From CAZUGA01 sp964619885 (lineage in GTDB: Bacteria > Pseudomonadota > Gammaproteobacteria > Methylococcales > UBA1147), in the NCBI GenBank assembly GCA_964619885.1, contig CAZUGA010000007.1, positions 52,971 through 116,970 of the forward strand: a DNA stretch of 64,000 bases, read 5' to 3'. The translations under genes and the position numbers were made by a program. Numbering within the stretch: the stretch's first letter is position 1; every line of letters begins with the position of its first letter. A model generated the notes under the pieces. It did not search any database. It was given only the letters and a program-made list of their open reading frames with translations, and was not told the DNA's origin. Below, piece after piece: positions 45,979 through 55,029 of this stretch.

Positions 45979-47064
45979 TTACGCTCTTTCATTCTGTTTC
46001 CCAGCCCTAAAATAAGGCACATAACGCCGCAAGGAATAAATAGGCTTTTCCACCCAGTGCCAAATAGCCATGCCTGTCAGCAGCGTTATTACAAAAGCGC
46101 CTATGGCATCATTGATATAGGTTTCAAAAGGTAATTGAATACCTATGGCGTTATAAATATCCAACGCGAATAAATGAATCAAATAAAGCGTGTAGCTCAT
46201 GCCTCCGAAATAGACTAAAGGTTTCCAACTGAGTGCGCGGGCAACAATGTGATCGCTGTTTACGGCCCAAAGTGCCCATATAAAGAATCCCATCGCTAAC
46301 GCGATCGGTGTTTGATAGTGGGATGTCGTGAATTGGAAAAAGCCCTGGTGCCCTAAAGAATGTTCAATGGCAATTAGCAATAGAATTGCGGTTGTAGAAA
46401 GGGTTAAGGTCCAGGAAGGATTGAGCCAAGTTAACCGATTGCGTGCTTCCAGCCATGAAAAAATACATCCCCAGACAAAATATTCGGCGCACACCGGGAG
46501 CAAGACACCGTAGAATGATTTGGGATACTGGGCCATAAACCAAAATCGTGCGCAGATACTGCCGATCAAAATAAGAAACAGCATGGCGGTTCGGAAACGG
46601 ATTGGGGTAAGGTACAGTATTAAAGGGTAAATGATGTAGAACTGCTCTTCAGCGCTCAGCGACCATAAATGTAACGACTCTTTTCTCCAGGCGGTCATGA
46701 ACCAACCGTGGATGGTCGCGGAATTGTCGGCAATGCTCAAGCCGAACAATTTCATGTTGACCCAATAAAGCAAATATTGGGTGGGATAGGTTAGCACACC
46801 GGCGGCAATAAGCAGTCCAATAACCAGGTAATACGACGGACAGATCCTTAAAATTCTTCTTAGATAAAAAGTCTTCAGTTTCCCCAGTAAACTGGGGTCA
46901 TCGGACGATAACAAGACATTCGTGATCAAAAAGCCGCTCATGACAAAAAATACCGGTAATGCGTAACCTAAGTAATCGACTTTTGCCGGGAACGGGTAAT
47001 AGTGCGTAGTGAATACCATAAGGAATAGAACGAATCTGATCCCGTCTAATTGAAGCTTCCTCAT
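45979..47064 (-). CDS. membrane O-acyltransferase (acyltransferase 3, OafA/YrhL type)
   Basis: 361 residues, about ten membrane helices. 'LDGIRFVLFLMVFTTHYYPF' holds the conserved family His, 'VFFVMSGFLITNVLL' and 'FYLRRILRICPSYY' follow, and 'SLSAEEQFYIIYPLILYL' is the late motif. Enzymes of this family put acetyl or other acyl groups onto sugars, lipopolysaccharide or lipids at the inner membrane. It comes 35 bases after the glycosyltransferase gene, so it may modify that glycolipid. Substrate unknown. Confidence 0.88.
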   Translation of the reverse strand: MRKLQLDGIRFVLFLMVFTTHYYPFPAKVDYLGYALPVFFVMSGFLITNVLLSSDDPSLLGKLKTFYLRRILRICPSYYLVIGLLIAAGVLTYPTQYLLYWVNMKLFGLSIADNSATIHGWFMTAWRKESLHLWSLSAEEQFYIIYPLILYLTPIRFRTAMLFLILIGSICARFWFMAQYPKSFYGVLLPVCAEYFVWGCIFSWLEARNRLTWLNPSWTLTLSTTAILLLIAIEHSLGHQGFFQFTTSHYQTPIALAMGFFIWALWAVNSDHIVARALSWKPLVYFGGMSYTLYLIHLFALDIYNAIGIQLPFETYINDAIGAFVITLLTGMAIWHWVEKPIYSLRRYVPYFRAGKQNERA

Positions 47065-47099
47065 GGATGATTGGCAGGAGATTTGTTGGTTATTTAAGT

Positions 47100-48284
47100 C
47101 TAATCGGGCTGTCGAGTACTTTTAGCATCTGTGTGTTCAGAAATGACTCGCTTATAAAATGCTTCCATCCTATTCGTATGCTCGGTCCTACTATATCGTT
47201 TGGCAATTTTTGAGCTCGCTTGGCCAAATCGTTTCACACGTATTTCATCATCGAGAAGGGATCTGATTTTTTCGGTTAAATGTGTATCGGAATCGACAAG
47301 ATAGCCGTTTTCACCGTTAGATACTGATTCCATATTGCTTTGGTCCCGGCGCGCTACAATGCACAAAGAGCACATCATCGCTTCGATTATGGTCATGGAG
47401 TGTACCTCGCTCAACGACGCTGTGACAAACAGGTCGGCGAGACAATAAAGTTCGTGCACAGAGTCCCAGTTGACGTAGCCGGTAAATAGGCAGCGCTCGG
47501 ATAATTTTAGATTATTGGCTTTGGATTGTAGTGGTTTTCTGCGGGGGCCATCGCCGACAAAGACCATTTTGGCTTGAGGGCAATTCTGTAGAATTGGCAA
47601 TATTGCATCGAAAAGTTCATCGACGCGTTTTTCTTTACCGATACGGCCAACGAATAGTATGACTTTGTCATCAACATTTATAGCCCATTTATTACGCGAC
47701 TGGTTTATTTGAGGTGTAGAAAAACGTTCGCGCTTGAATTTTCCGACTTCCATACCGTTGGGGATTACTTCATACGGAATACCGGGTACTATCGCTTGGT
47801 AATAGTTTTTCGCCTTGATCGACGGTGCAACCAATCCGGAAGCGCCGCGCAAGCTTAGCTTTGCCAACATTTTGATCAAGCCGGGACGTAATACCAGACC
47901 GTTAAGCACGTAATGCCGATAATCTTCCCACATCGTATGCGTGGTATGAATGCGGGGTATAGCTGATTTGCCCGCGGCCCGTATACCGCTTAGGCATAGA
48001 CTAACTTCGGTATGAATGTGGATCAGGTCAATTTGGTGGGTTTGTATCAAACAGTTTACCGTCGATTGATTGACCAGGCCAAAGGCAAGCTCCGTTCCCA
48101 ATCCTATAGGAATCGCTGGAAAACGAATAATGCCGCTTTCTTTATCCCGGTAGCCTTTTTCCCTTACGGTCAAAACAATGACATGATGCCCTTTGGCCTC
48201 AAGTCCGGCCTTGAGCTCGCTGATCGATGTGACGACCCCGTTTTTGACTGGAAAATAGCAATCGCTAAAGATGGCAATGCGCAA
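47100..48284 (-). CDS. GT4 glycosyltransferase, probable lipid glycosyltransferase
   Basis: 394 residues, GT-B fold. 'MRIAIFSDCYFPVKNGVVTS' resembles the start of diacylglycerol glucosyltransferases of family GT4. 'HIHTEVSLCL' and 'IHTTHTMWEDYRHYV' are also typical of that group, and 'FVGRIGKEKRVDEL' and the E-x7-E motif ('EVHSMTIIE') are the nucleotide-sugar site. The start codon is TTG, only three bases after the stop of the reductase gene, so its translation is probably coupled to that gene. I infer that it glycosylates the lipid made by this cluster. Confidence 0.87.
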   Translation of the reverse strand: MRIAIFSDCYFPVKNGVVTSISELKAGLEAKGHHVIVLTVREKGYRDKESGIIRFPAIPIGLGTELAFGLVNQSTVNCLIQTHQIDLIHIHTEVSLCLSGIRAAGKSAIPRIHTTHTMWEDYRHYVLNGLVLRPGLIKMLAKLSLRGASGLVAPSIKAKNYYQAIVPGIPYEVIPNGMEVGKFKRERFSTPQINQSRNKWAINVDDKVILFVGRIGKEKRVDELFDAILPILQNCPQAKMVFVGDGPRRKPLQSKANNLKLSERCLFTGYVNWDSVHELYCLADLFVTASLSEVHSMTIIEAMMCSLCIVARRDQSNMESVSNGENGYLVDSDTHLTEKIRSLLDDEIRVKRFGQASSKIAKRYSRTEHTNRMEAFYKRVISEHTDAKSTRQPD

Positions 48285-48287
48285 AAT

Positions 48288-49298
48288 TTATATTCCCGAC
48301 TTTTTGTTTATTTTTGTGATGTAACCATTGGCCCGATACCAGTCGTAGGCTCTTTGCGCCGCATCGGAGAATGGCAAAATAGGGAAGTCAAGTTCAGCTT
48401 GCGCTTTGCTTGAATCGTAATATAAAAATTCCGCACCTAGTCGAACGTGTTCACCGCAGATGGTTGCCGGAATCTTAGTGACGTGATTAAAGGCGTCGAC
48501 TACCATGGCAGTGGGTTTGAGAACCCAATTAGGCACGATGTAGCGCGGCGGTTTTTTACCTACGATGTTTGCTAATGTCTGTGCGATCTCCATATAGCTA
48601 AGATTTTCACCTCCAAGGATGTAACGTTCTCCGCATCGGCCTTTGTCGGCTGCGGACATTAAGCCCAATACAACGGCATGCGCGTCGACTACGCACAATC
48701 CACCGATCGGTACGGCCATAAAAGTGCCACGCAGCGATGATTTGAATATATTCCCCATGTACATGCCGTGATCACCAGGTCCCATGACTTGGGCGGGATT
48801 GACGATTACCGCGTTGAGTCCCCGCGCAATCGCTTGGCGAACTTCGATTTCCCCAAGTCGTTTGCTGTCCGCGTATGCCATTTGACTACTACGTGGGTCG
48901 AAAGGCGTTTGTTCAGTCGCCAATTCCCCTGACTTGGGTATACCAATCGCGGCGATGGTCGATGTATGTACGACCCGATTTACTCTATGTTGAAGGCAAG
49001 CCGCCATGACCGTGCGCGTTCCTTCTACATTAATTCGGTAAACAACGTCTTTTTTTGCACGCCAATAGGCGACTACAGAAGCCAAATGAAATACTGTGTC
49101 GCAACCTTGAACGGCCTTGGATACGGTTAGCGGGTCCAGTATGTCCCCAACAATTTTTTCGCAGTCAAAGGCCTCAATGGATTTCGACACGGACGATTTC
49201 CGGCGCAATATACGCACAGTATCGCCTCGTTTGAGTAGTGCGGCCACCAGATTTGCACCGACAAATCCAGAGCCTCCTGTTACAAGCACCCGCGCCAT
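48288..49298 (-). CDS. NAD-dependent reductase, CerR-like candidate
   Basis: 336 residues, extended SDR. The nucleotide motif is GGSGFVG at 8-14 and the catalytic pair is Tyr142-x3-Lys146 in 'AYADSKRLGE'; 'VHTSTIAAIG' carries the active Ser/Thr. It is of the dihydroflavonol-reductase/sugar-epimerase type. In Caulobacter an enzyme of this superfamily (CerR) reduces the 3-keto group on the way to ceramide. Being next to the serine palmitoyltransferase-like gene, this is the best candidate for that step here. HpnA-type hopanoid epimerases are an alternative, but no other hopanoid gene is near. Confidence 0.75.
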   Translation of the reverse strand: MARVLVTGGSGFVGANLVAALLKRGDTVRILRRKSSVSKSIEAFDCEKIVGDILDPLTVSKAVQGCDTVFHLASVVAYWRAKKDVVYRINVEGTRTVMAACLQHRVNRVVHTSTIAAIGIPKSGELATEQTPFDPRSSQMAYADSKRLGEIEVRQAIARGLNAVIVNPAQVMGPGDHGMYMGNIFKSSLRGTFMAVPIGGLCVVDAHAVVLGLMSAADKGRCGERYILGGENLSYMEIAQTLANIVGKKPPRYIVPNWVLKPTAMVVDAFNHVTKIPATICGEHVRLGAEFLYYDSSKAQAELDFPILPFSDAAQRAYDWYRANGYITKINKKSGI

Positions 49299-49571
49299 AA
49301 AATCGCTCGATCGACCAAATCTAGATCGCTAAACCAATTTGTAATTAACCGCAGCGATTTGCAAAACTTCCAGGGTTGAAAATGTGAAGCTTGCCATGGA
49401 CCACGCAGCATAAAGCTATGATTGAGTTCGATGAAAATGCGAATCGGCGTGATTTGAGAATTAATCGATCGATGCAAGAAGAATTTATAGCGACAAGCCA
49501 CTTGTGCCCTATAGCACTGTGCACAGTACGTTGGAATCAATCAGCGGATTGCTAGTTTGTCGTTTGATCAA

Positions 49572-50768
49572 CTAAACGAAACCCGAAGCTGCCTGTCCTC
49601 CTAACTTAGAGATCACTTGTCGAATTGTTTCAATCACCAAATCCAATTGTTCATCCGTATGTGTAGCCATATAGCTGGTCCGCAGCCTGGACGCATTGGG
49701 CGACACTGCTGGCGGAATGACCGGATTGGTAAAAATTCCGGCATCAAACAGCGCACGCCACATGCCCAGCGTTTCCATCTCATCACCCAATATGACGGGA
49801 ACGATCGGCGTTTCGGTATTATCGACTTCCAATCCTAAATCGATAAATTCGCGCTTCATGCGCTGGCCGATAGCAGTTAACCGCTCTATACGCTCTGGCT
49901 CATCGCGGGCAATGCGCAATGCTGCCAATGCTGCAGCCGTGTTAGATGGGGTCGTGCTGGCACTAAAAATCATTGTGCGCGCAAAATGCTTGATGTAATG
50001 AATAACCTGACGGTCGCCAGCAATAAATCCGCCTAATGAAGCTAGAGATTTACTAAAAGTTCCCATGATCAAGTCGACCTGGCCGGATACCCCGAAATGC
50101 GCTGCAGAACCACGTCCACCACCAATGACCCCGATGCCATGTGCATCGTCGACCATCAGCTGGCAATTGTATTTTTGGCATAGCTCAACGATCTGCGGAA
50201 GTGGTGCGATGTCTCCGCTCATGCTATAGACACCTTCTACGATTACTAGCTTACCCGCTTTAGATGGGCAGGATCTAAGTACGTGATCCAGATGATCCAT
50301 GTCGTTATGGTGAAAGCGCCGGGAATCTGCCACCGAAAGCCTACAACCGTCGATAATAGAGGCGTGGTTATCGTGGTCTAGTATGACTATGTCACGGCGG
50401 CCGAGTAATGCACTGATCACCCCCAAATTGACCTGATAACCGTTGGAAAAAACCAATGCGGCTTCTTTGTTGACGAAATCCGCGAGTTCACGTTCCAAGT
50501 CTTCATGCAACGCTAGTGTTCCGTTCAGGAAACGGGACCCGGTGCAGGATGAGCCATATCGGTCAATGGCTTCGCTGGCTGCTGCCCTAACGCGGGGATC
50601 GGTTGTGAGCCCAAGATAGTTGTTGGAACCGATCATGATCAGGCGATGACCATTGTAGGATGCTACAGTCCCATCATTTTCATCCAATGGGATAAAATAA
50701 GGGTAATAACCGGCTTCTATGGCCTTATGTACCCGCTGGAAATCGTAGCATTTATCGAATATAGTCAT
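49572..50768 (-). CDS. spt: serine palmitoyltransferase-type alpha-oxoamine synthase
   Basis: 398 residues, the size of soluble bacterial SPT. PLP-binding Lys240 in 'MGTFSKSLASLGG', stacking His135 in 'DHDNHASIIDG', Asp/His in 'MVDDAHGIG' (207-210) and 'LRTSYMATHTDEQLD' near the end. 'YGSSCTGSRFLNGTLALHED' and 'IFSASTTPSNTAA' are closer to serine palmitoyltransferase than to AONS or KBL. It should condense an amino acid (serine) with an acyl thioester to a 3-keto sphingoid base. Cysteate (sulfonolipid) or alanine use cannot be excluded from sequence. It is separated by 560 bases from the KAS gene upstream. Confidence 0.85.
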   Translation of the reverse strand: MTIFDKCYDFQRVHKAIEAGYYPYFIPLDENDGTVASYNGHRLIMIGSNNYLGLTTDPRVRAAASEAIDRYGSSCTGSRFLNGTLALHEDLERELADFVNKEAALVFSNGYQVNLGVISALLGRRDIVILDHDNHASIIDGCRLSVADSRRFHHNDMDHLDHVLRSCPSKAGKLVIVEGVYSMSGDIAPLPQIVELCQKYNCQLMVDDAHGIGVIGGGRGSAAHFGVSGQVDLIMGTFSKSLASLGGFIAGDRQVIHYIKHFARTMIFSASTTPSNTAAALAALRIARDEPERIERLTAIGQRMKREFIDLGLEVDNTETPIVPVILGDEMETLGMWRALFDAGIFTNPVIPPAVSPNASRLRTSYMATHTDEQLDLVIETIRQVISKLGGQAASGFV

Positions 50769-51328
50769 TTGTTAACTTTACCTCTCAGCCGATCCTGTTT
50801 TGCCATAATCCCAGTGACTTTATGCTCAGTGCCTGGGAAAACTTACGGCAAATACCTGGTCAACTCTGAAGTTATTTTTATCTTTTCGCTTGCATGATCG
50901 CACACTTTCTCCCGCAGGCAAACCTGCATGTCGCCTGTTTCTCAAGAGATTTACCCTTGGGACGATGACGAAATAATGTATATCCGCAAGGATTGGCGTA
51001 CCACAAACTGCACAGTCCCGATCTACGGTCTAAGATTATCCGGCGAGCAAAGTTCGCGATTGGGTCTGGTAACGCAGCGTGTTTTGGTAAAATTTATGCA
51101 CGTCAACGGAAACGAGGTACGGGTATTTGTAGTTTTTAATTATCTTTAAAGTCGTACAAATTAACAAGCTGTCCAGCATTATCAAATCTTGGACAATATA
51201 CGTTTACTGAGACTCTAGACTTTATCTAAACATCCAAGTTATTAATGGATAATAACACGAAAATTTGAAGGGAAATAGCAATAACGTTTCGTGGTTTTCC
51301 AATTAATTGGTTGAACGTCCTGATAAAT
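50769..51328. other. intergenic region KAS-spt with a doubtful small frame
   Basis: 560 bases in an otherwise tight cluster. A plus-strand frame at 50928-51149 (73 residues, 'MSPVSQEIYPWDDDE...') has no family I know and no clear ribosome binding site; a GCAGG-CAAA-CCTGC hairpin sits just before its ATG. The gap probably holds the promoter of spt. Confidence 0.4.
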
Positions 51329-52585
51329 CTATCGGCCTAAGACAATACACGCGTTGTGTCCGCCAAAACCGAAAGCGTTGCATAATGCGTAGGGAATGGG
51401 CCTCTCAAGTGCCTTGCGTGGGATAAATTTTAACTCGATTTCCGGATCTTGGTTGTCAAGATTGATGGTTGGCGTAACAATTCCCTGTTTTATGCTCATT
51501 GCAGTCAGCGCAATTTGGATTGCTGATGAGGCGCCTATCGGGTGCCCCATCATGGATTTTGGGGCGCTCACCGCTACGTTTGAGCAGTGTGTCCCAAATA
51601 CAAATTTTATTGCGCGTGCTTCAGCCGCGTCACCTTGTTGGGTAGACGGTGCATGGGCGTTTACGTAAGCAATTTGGTTGGCTTCGACCTTTGCGTTTTT
51701 TAACGCCAGATTCATTGTCCGAGCCATGTAATCACCGTCCTTACGCGGGGCTGCCAGTTGGTATGCCTCGCTGACCAGACTTGAACCCAATATCCGGGAA
51801 TAACAATCTGCACCGCGGCGGCGCGCATGTTTACCAGATTCCAGGACTAGGACCGCAGAACCTTCACCCATAATAAAGCCGTTTCGTTCTTGGTCAAATG
51901 GTCGACAAGCAGCGGATCCGAGTTCATTCGCCGCAGTCAAGGCACCGGCCCGATAATACGACAAAAGGGTGTGTTTGGTGACCGTCGAATCCGTGGCGCC
52001 GGCTAACACGACATCGACTTGGCCGCTCTCCAACCAAGACATGGCCAGGGCCACCGCGTGCGCGCCCGAGGCGCAGGCGGCGCTAACTGTTGTGGACGGT
52101 CCTTCCAACCCGTTGCGAATGCTTAGCATACTGGTTGGTGCGTTAAACATGGTTTTTACCACGAAGTGGTGGTCGATAATTTTATCTACATCCGCGGGTC
52201 CGGTACGAAGCGCTTCTTCCATTGGTCCCAAATAATGTAATGGCCCGGCGCCTACACCCATTACCACACCGATGCGGGTAGGATCCTCTTGGCTTAATTC
52301 AAGTCCGGAATCTTGCAATGCTTCTTGTCCGGCAAATAACGCCAAACGGGTAAATCGGGCGTAACGCTGGCGGAATGGTAAACGTATCGATTTAGAAAAA
52401 TTTTCATCGAAATTTGGTACTTCAGCTGCTATGCGGACCGGCTCATTGTTCGCATCATAATAGCGAATTGGTCCGACGCCCGATAGGCCCTCGCAAAAGC
52501 CTGCCCAACTGGGGATTCGACCGACGCCTAGGGGGGTAACCATTCCGATCCCAGTGATTTGAATATCGCGCGATCGAACTGTCAT
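51329..52585 (-). CDS. beta-ketoacyl-ACP synthase (KAS II type)
   Basis: 418 residues. The Cys-His-His triad is intact: Cys171 in 'SAACASGAHA', His311 in 'VNAHAPSTQQGD' and His348 in 'KSMMGHPIGASS'; 'NAFGFGGHNA' closes the family pattern. The motif NAHAPST instead of NAHGTST marks it as a side branch of FabF-type enzymes, suggesting specialised chain elongation. It lies 50 bases after the methyltransferase gene and in the same direction as the ACP, so it probably extends the acyl chain of this pathway. Confidence 0.9.
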   Translation of the reverse strand: MTVRSRDIQITGIGMVTPLGVGRIPSWAGFCEGLSGVGPIRYYDANNEPVRIAAEVPNFDENFSKSIRLPFRQRYARFTRLALFAGQEALQDSGLELSQEDPTRIGVVMGVGAGPLHYLGPMEEALRTGPADVDKIIDHHFVVKTMFNAPTSMLSIRNGLEGPSTTVSAACASGAHAVALAMSWLESGQVDVVLAGATDSTVTKHTLLSYYRAGALTAANELGSAACRPFDQERNGFIMGEGSAVLVLESGKHARRRGADCYSRILGSSLVSEAYQLAAPRKDGDYMARTMNLALKNAKVEANQIAYVNAHAPSTQQGDAAEARAIKFVFGTHCSNVAVSAPKSMMGHPIGASSAIQIALTAMSIKQGIVTPTINLDNQDPEIELKFIPRKALERPIPYALCNAFGFGGHNACIVLGR

Positions 52586-52635
52586 TTGTGATCAATACGT
52601 GGTGAATATATGAAAAACCGATGCGCTGATTATGT

Positions 52636-53502
52636 TTAAGCGCCTCGGATCCATCCGTTTGGAGATTTCTGCGCAGCAATCATGTGGCACAGGGTTTTTT
52701 CCGCGCGATAAGTCGCGATTGCCAGCATTATATAACGACGGAATTGCACAAAAAAATCTCCAGCCGCATTTTTTAGTTCAGTAGCGTGTAGATCCAGATT
52801 GTCGGCCCATTGGCACAACGTTTTGCGGTAGTGTGGAGAGATATTCTCAAGGTAGACGGGCAATAAACCTGCTTCTTCCATCAAACGCAGCATTTCACCC
52901 CCGGATACCATCGTACCGGTATAGCCGAATACTTGATCGACAGCTTGGAAACCTCTGTCGTTTCTATACTGTTGGGTTAGAGAATTTTTGTCATAGCAGC
53001 TTTCTTGCACAAAGACGACGCCGCCGGGTTTCAGCATTTTTTTGCAGAGTGTGAATAAATTTGTTTTGTCATCCATGTGAATGATGCTTTCCAGGAAGAT
53101 AATATGATCGAAGCTTTCGGCGTCAAATGTGCTGTCCATTACATCGCAAATTTCGATATCGACTCGATTGTCTATTCCGCGTTGTTTTGCTGCATTCATT
53201 GCCCAATCGCGCTGCACCTGGCTCACCGTTAAACCGGTGGTTTTGCAACCATAGTGTTCTGCAAAATACAGCATTGGGCCCGACCAGCCGCAACCTATGT
53301 CCAATAGCCTGGATCCTGGTTTCATGCCACAAATAGACGCAATTTTGTCCATCTTATTGATCTGGCTCGAATCAAGATCTTCATCCTCCTCCAGGTAGTA
53401 ACCGGATGAGTAATTCATGTTTTTGTCCAGCATCAATTCGAACACACGCGGGTCGGTGTCGTAGTGAACCGTGGCTTCGATAGAAGATTGGATTTGTGTC
53501 AT
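52636..53502 (-). CDS. cyclopropane-fatty-acid-synthase-like SAM methyltransferase
   Basis: 288 residues. 'SSGYYLEEDEDLDSSQINKM' and 'LLDIGCGWSGPMLYFAEHYG' followed by 'GLTVSQVQRDWA' are the pattern of the CFA synthase / mycolic acid methyltransferase family; 'DHIIFLESIIHMD' and 'MLKPGGVVFVQE' complete the fold. It is shorter than CFA synthase and lacks its N-terminal domain. Members act on double bonds of acyl chains, making cyclopropane or methyl branches. The desaturase gene just upstream could supply that double bond. Activity on other substrates is possible. Confidence 0.82.
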   Translation of the reverse strand: MTQIQSSIEATVHYDTDPRVFELMLDKNMNYSSGYYLEEDEDLDSSQINKMDKIASICGMKPGSRLLDIGCGWSGPMLYFAEHYGCKTTGLTVSQVQRDWAMNAAKQRGIDNRVDIEICDVMDSTFDAESFDHIIFLESIIHMDDKTNLFTLCKKMLKPGGVVFVQESCYDKNSLTQQYRNDRGFQAVDQVFGYTGTMVSGGEMLRLMEEAGLLPVYLENISPHYRKTLCQWADNLDLHATELKNAAGDFFVQFRRYIMLAIATYRAEKTLCHMIAAQKSPNGWIRGA

Positions 53503-53580
53503 TGAATGTATTAAATCGGAGTAGATTAAGCGTAGTTATGGTAATGATTACGGTGAGGTCAGTGTCTCTAACGGCAACCC

Positions 53581-53657
53581 TGTAGACGTTTGCCTACATG
53601 AGTGATCGCTTCATAGATTTGCGTAGACCGATGACCTATGTGCAAAAAATTTTGCAC
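53581..53657. promoter_or_regulatory. two inverted repeats before the methyltransferase gene
   Basis: TGTAG-N8-CTACA at 53581-53598 and the near-perfect palindrome GTGCAAAA-AA-TTTTGCAC at 53640-53657 lie between the desaturase stop and the methyltransferase start. They could be operators or an RNA hairpin; neither is followed by a T run. Confidence 0.3.
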
Positions 53658-53664
53658 TGCGTGA

Positions 53665-54474
53665 TTAACCGGTGGCGACAACAGCCGGTCTAAATTTTTT
53701 AAAGTACTGCGTCATACGTATGATTAGACGCGAACGCAATTCACCGCTCCACAATCCCGTATATAGATCGGTCCCTATGTCCATTTCCGAAAAATACTCG
53801 ATATGCTCCTGAGGCATTTGCAAATCACCCCAGATCGCGCGAAATTGCGGCCATATTAATGCCCGTTCGTCCTCGCTGCAATTTTTGCATAGGGATTCCA
53901 ACGCGACTTGGTTAAAGCGAAAATGTCGCGTTTCGTCGCGTGCAATCCTTTTAAACAAAACTCGCATTTCCGGAATATTGCATTTTTCGCCTGCGGCGGT
54001 GTAAGCGATAACTGCAGAAAATTCTTGGATTACGCCAAAAATGAGCTGTACAACGCGCCGGTCAATATTTGGGTCGATTAAAATATTCTCGAAATATTCT
54101 GCATAGCTGTCGTTAAAATTACCCTGTTCAAGCCCAACGAAGTCCTCGTCGGTTAGTGGTTCGCCCAAACCTTCCAGCATTCGTCGTAAGACCAAGTAGT
54201 GAACGTATTCCTCAGCTGCCCAAATTGCCGACCACATGCGCAATTTGAAATCGTCGTTATAGCTTCGTAGGTAGCTTCCCACGTAGTGTGCGACACCGTA
54301 CTCGTTAAGTGCAGTACTTCGCATGAATCGAACCACTTCGTCGGGAACCTTGGAGCGGTCGAACTTAAGATTCTTCAGCTCGGCCAAATCGGGCCACATC
54401 TTGCGACCGCTGATGTAGAATTTGTCCAGCGTATCCGGCGATGGAAAGCTGGGTTGAAACGGTTTAGCGTCCAT
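53665..54474 (-). CDS. di-iron acyl-ACP desaturase-like protein
   Basis: 269 residues, four-helix di-iron protein. Iron ligands are visible in order: Glu58 ('LNEYGVAHYV'), Glu89-x2-His92 ('AAEEYVHYL'), Glu151 ('VIQEFSAVIA') and Glu181-x2-His184 ('ARDETRHFRF'), as in soluble acyl-ACP desaturases. It is shorter than plant or mycobacterial desaturases. Two bases separate its ATG from the ACP stop codon, so the ACP may carry its substrate. It should put in a double bond or a hydroxyl group; which one cannot be told from sequence. Confidence 0.82.
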   Translation of the reverse strand: MDAKPFQPSFPSPDTLDKFYISGRKMWPDLAELKNLKFDRSKVPDEVVRFMRSTALNEYGVAHYVGSYLRSYNDDFKLRMWSAIWAAEEYVHYLVLRRMLEGLGEPLTDEDFVGLEQGNFNDSYAEYFENILIDPNIDRRVVQLIFGVIQEFSAVIAYTAAGEKCNIPEMRVLFKRIARDETRHFRFNQVALESLCKNCSEDERALIWPQFRAIWGDLQMPQEHIEYFSEMDIGTDLYTGLWSGELRSRLIIRMTQYFKKFRPAVVATG

Positions 54475-54476
54475 TA

Positions 54477-54803
54477 TTACGCTGAGCGCGCCGCGCTTGG
54501 ATTCTGCTCGGTCGGTGGTGGCCGATCCAATGCGTTGACGACATCACCTATTGTCTTGAATTCGCTTAAATCAATATTCGTATCAAGGGTAATATCGAAG
54601 CAGTCTTCAATCGTCATAACCAAATCGACCATTCCCAATGAGTCAATATCAAGGTCTTCTACAAGACGAGTATCTTCGTTAATTGAATCGATGGTATGTG
54701 CAGTTTCCGGCGAATCTAGCTCCAGCAAATCAACCAATTCGGCCTTCAATTTGGCGACGATTTCTTCGCGAGGGATACCCAAGCCGCCAGTTAAGTCATT
54801 CAT
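54477..54803 (-). CDS. dedicated acyl carrier protein
   Basis: 108 residues, about 30 longer than housekeeping AcpP. The phosphopantetheine Ser55 is in 'LDIDSLGMVDLV', followed by the acidic helix 'IEDCFDITLD'. A C-terminal Pro/Ala tail extends it. The stop is two bases before the desaturase ATG. A dedicated ACP next to SPT is a hallmark of bacterial sphingolipid clusters. Confidence 0.93.
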   Translation of the reverse strand: MNDLTGGLGIPREEIVAKLKAELVDLLELDSPETAHTIDSINEDTRLVEDLDIDSLGMVDLVMTIEDCFDITLDTNIDLSEFKTIGDVVNALDRPPPTEQNPSAARSA

Positions 54804-55029
54804 AGAAAAATACTCGTATTCATTAATTCGGTCGAAATTGCATCATAAAGGGACATCGGGAAATGCGTTTCGGCGAAATCTAAATTTATTATCAGCCAGC
54901 TTGGATCAAAGCTTCCAGCCATATTTATTGAATTCCATTATACCAAACGCGGTTTTTATCGCAATCGTGGCTATTGTTATGTTGGTAATGCTCCAGGGTT
55001 TTGATTTATGTTAATTTATAGATAAAAGC

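Noticed and set aside
49280..49540. 86-residue minus-strand frame between spt and the reductase gene
   Set aside because: It overlaps the start of the reductase gene, has no family pattern and is rich in Arg, Cys and Trp.
54286..55014. 242-residue plus-strand open frame
   Set aside because: It lies opposite the start of the desaturase and the whole ACP gene, both with clear motifs; its sequence is Ser/Arg/Leu-rich without a domain.
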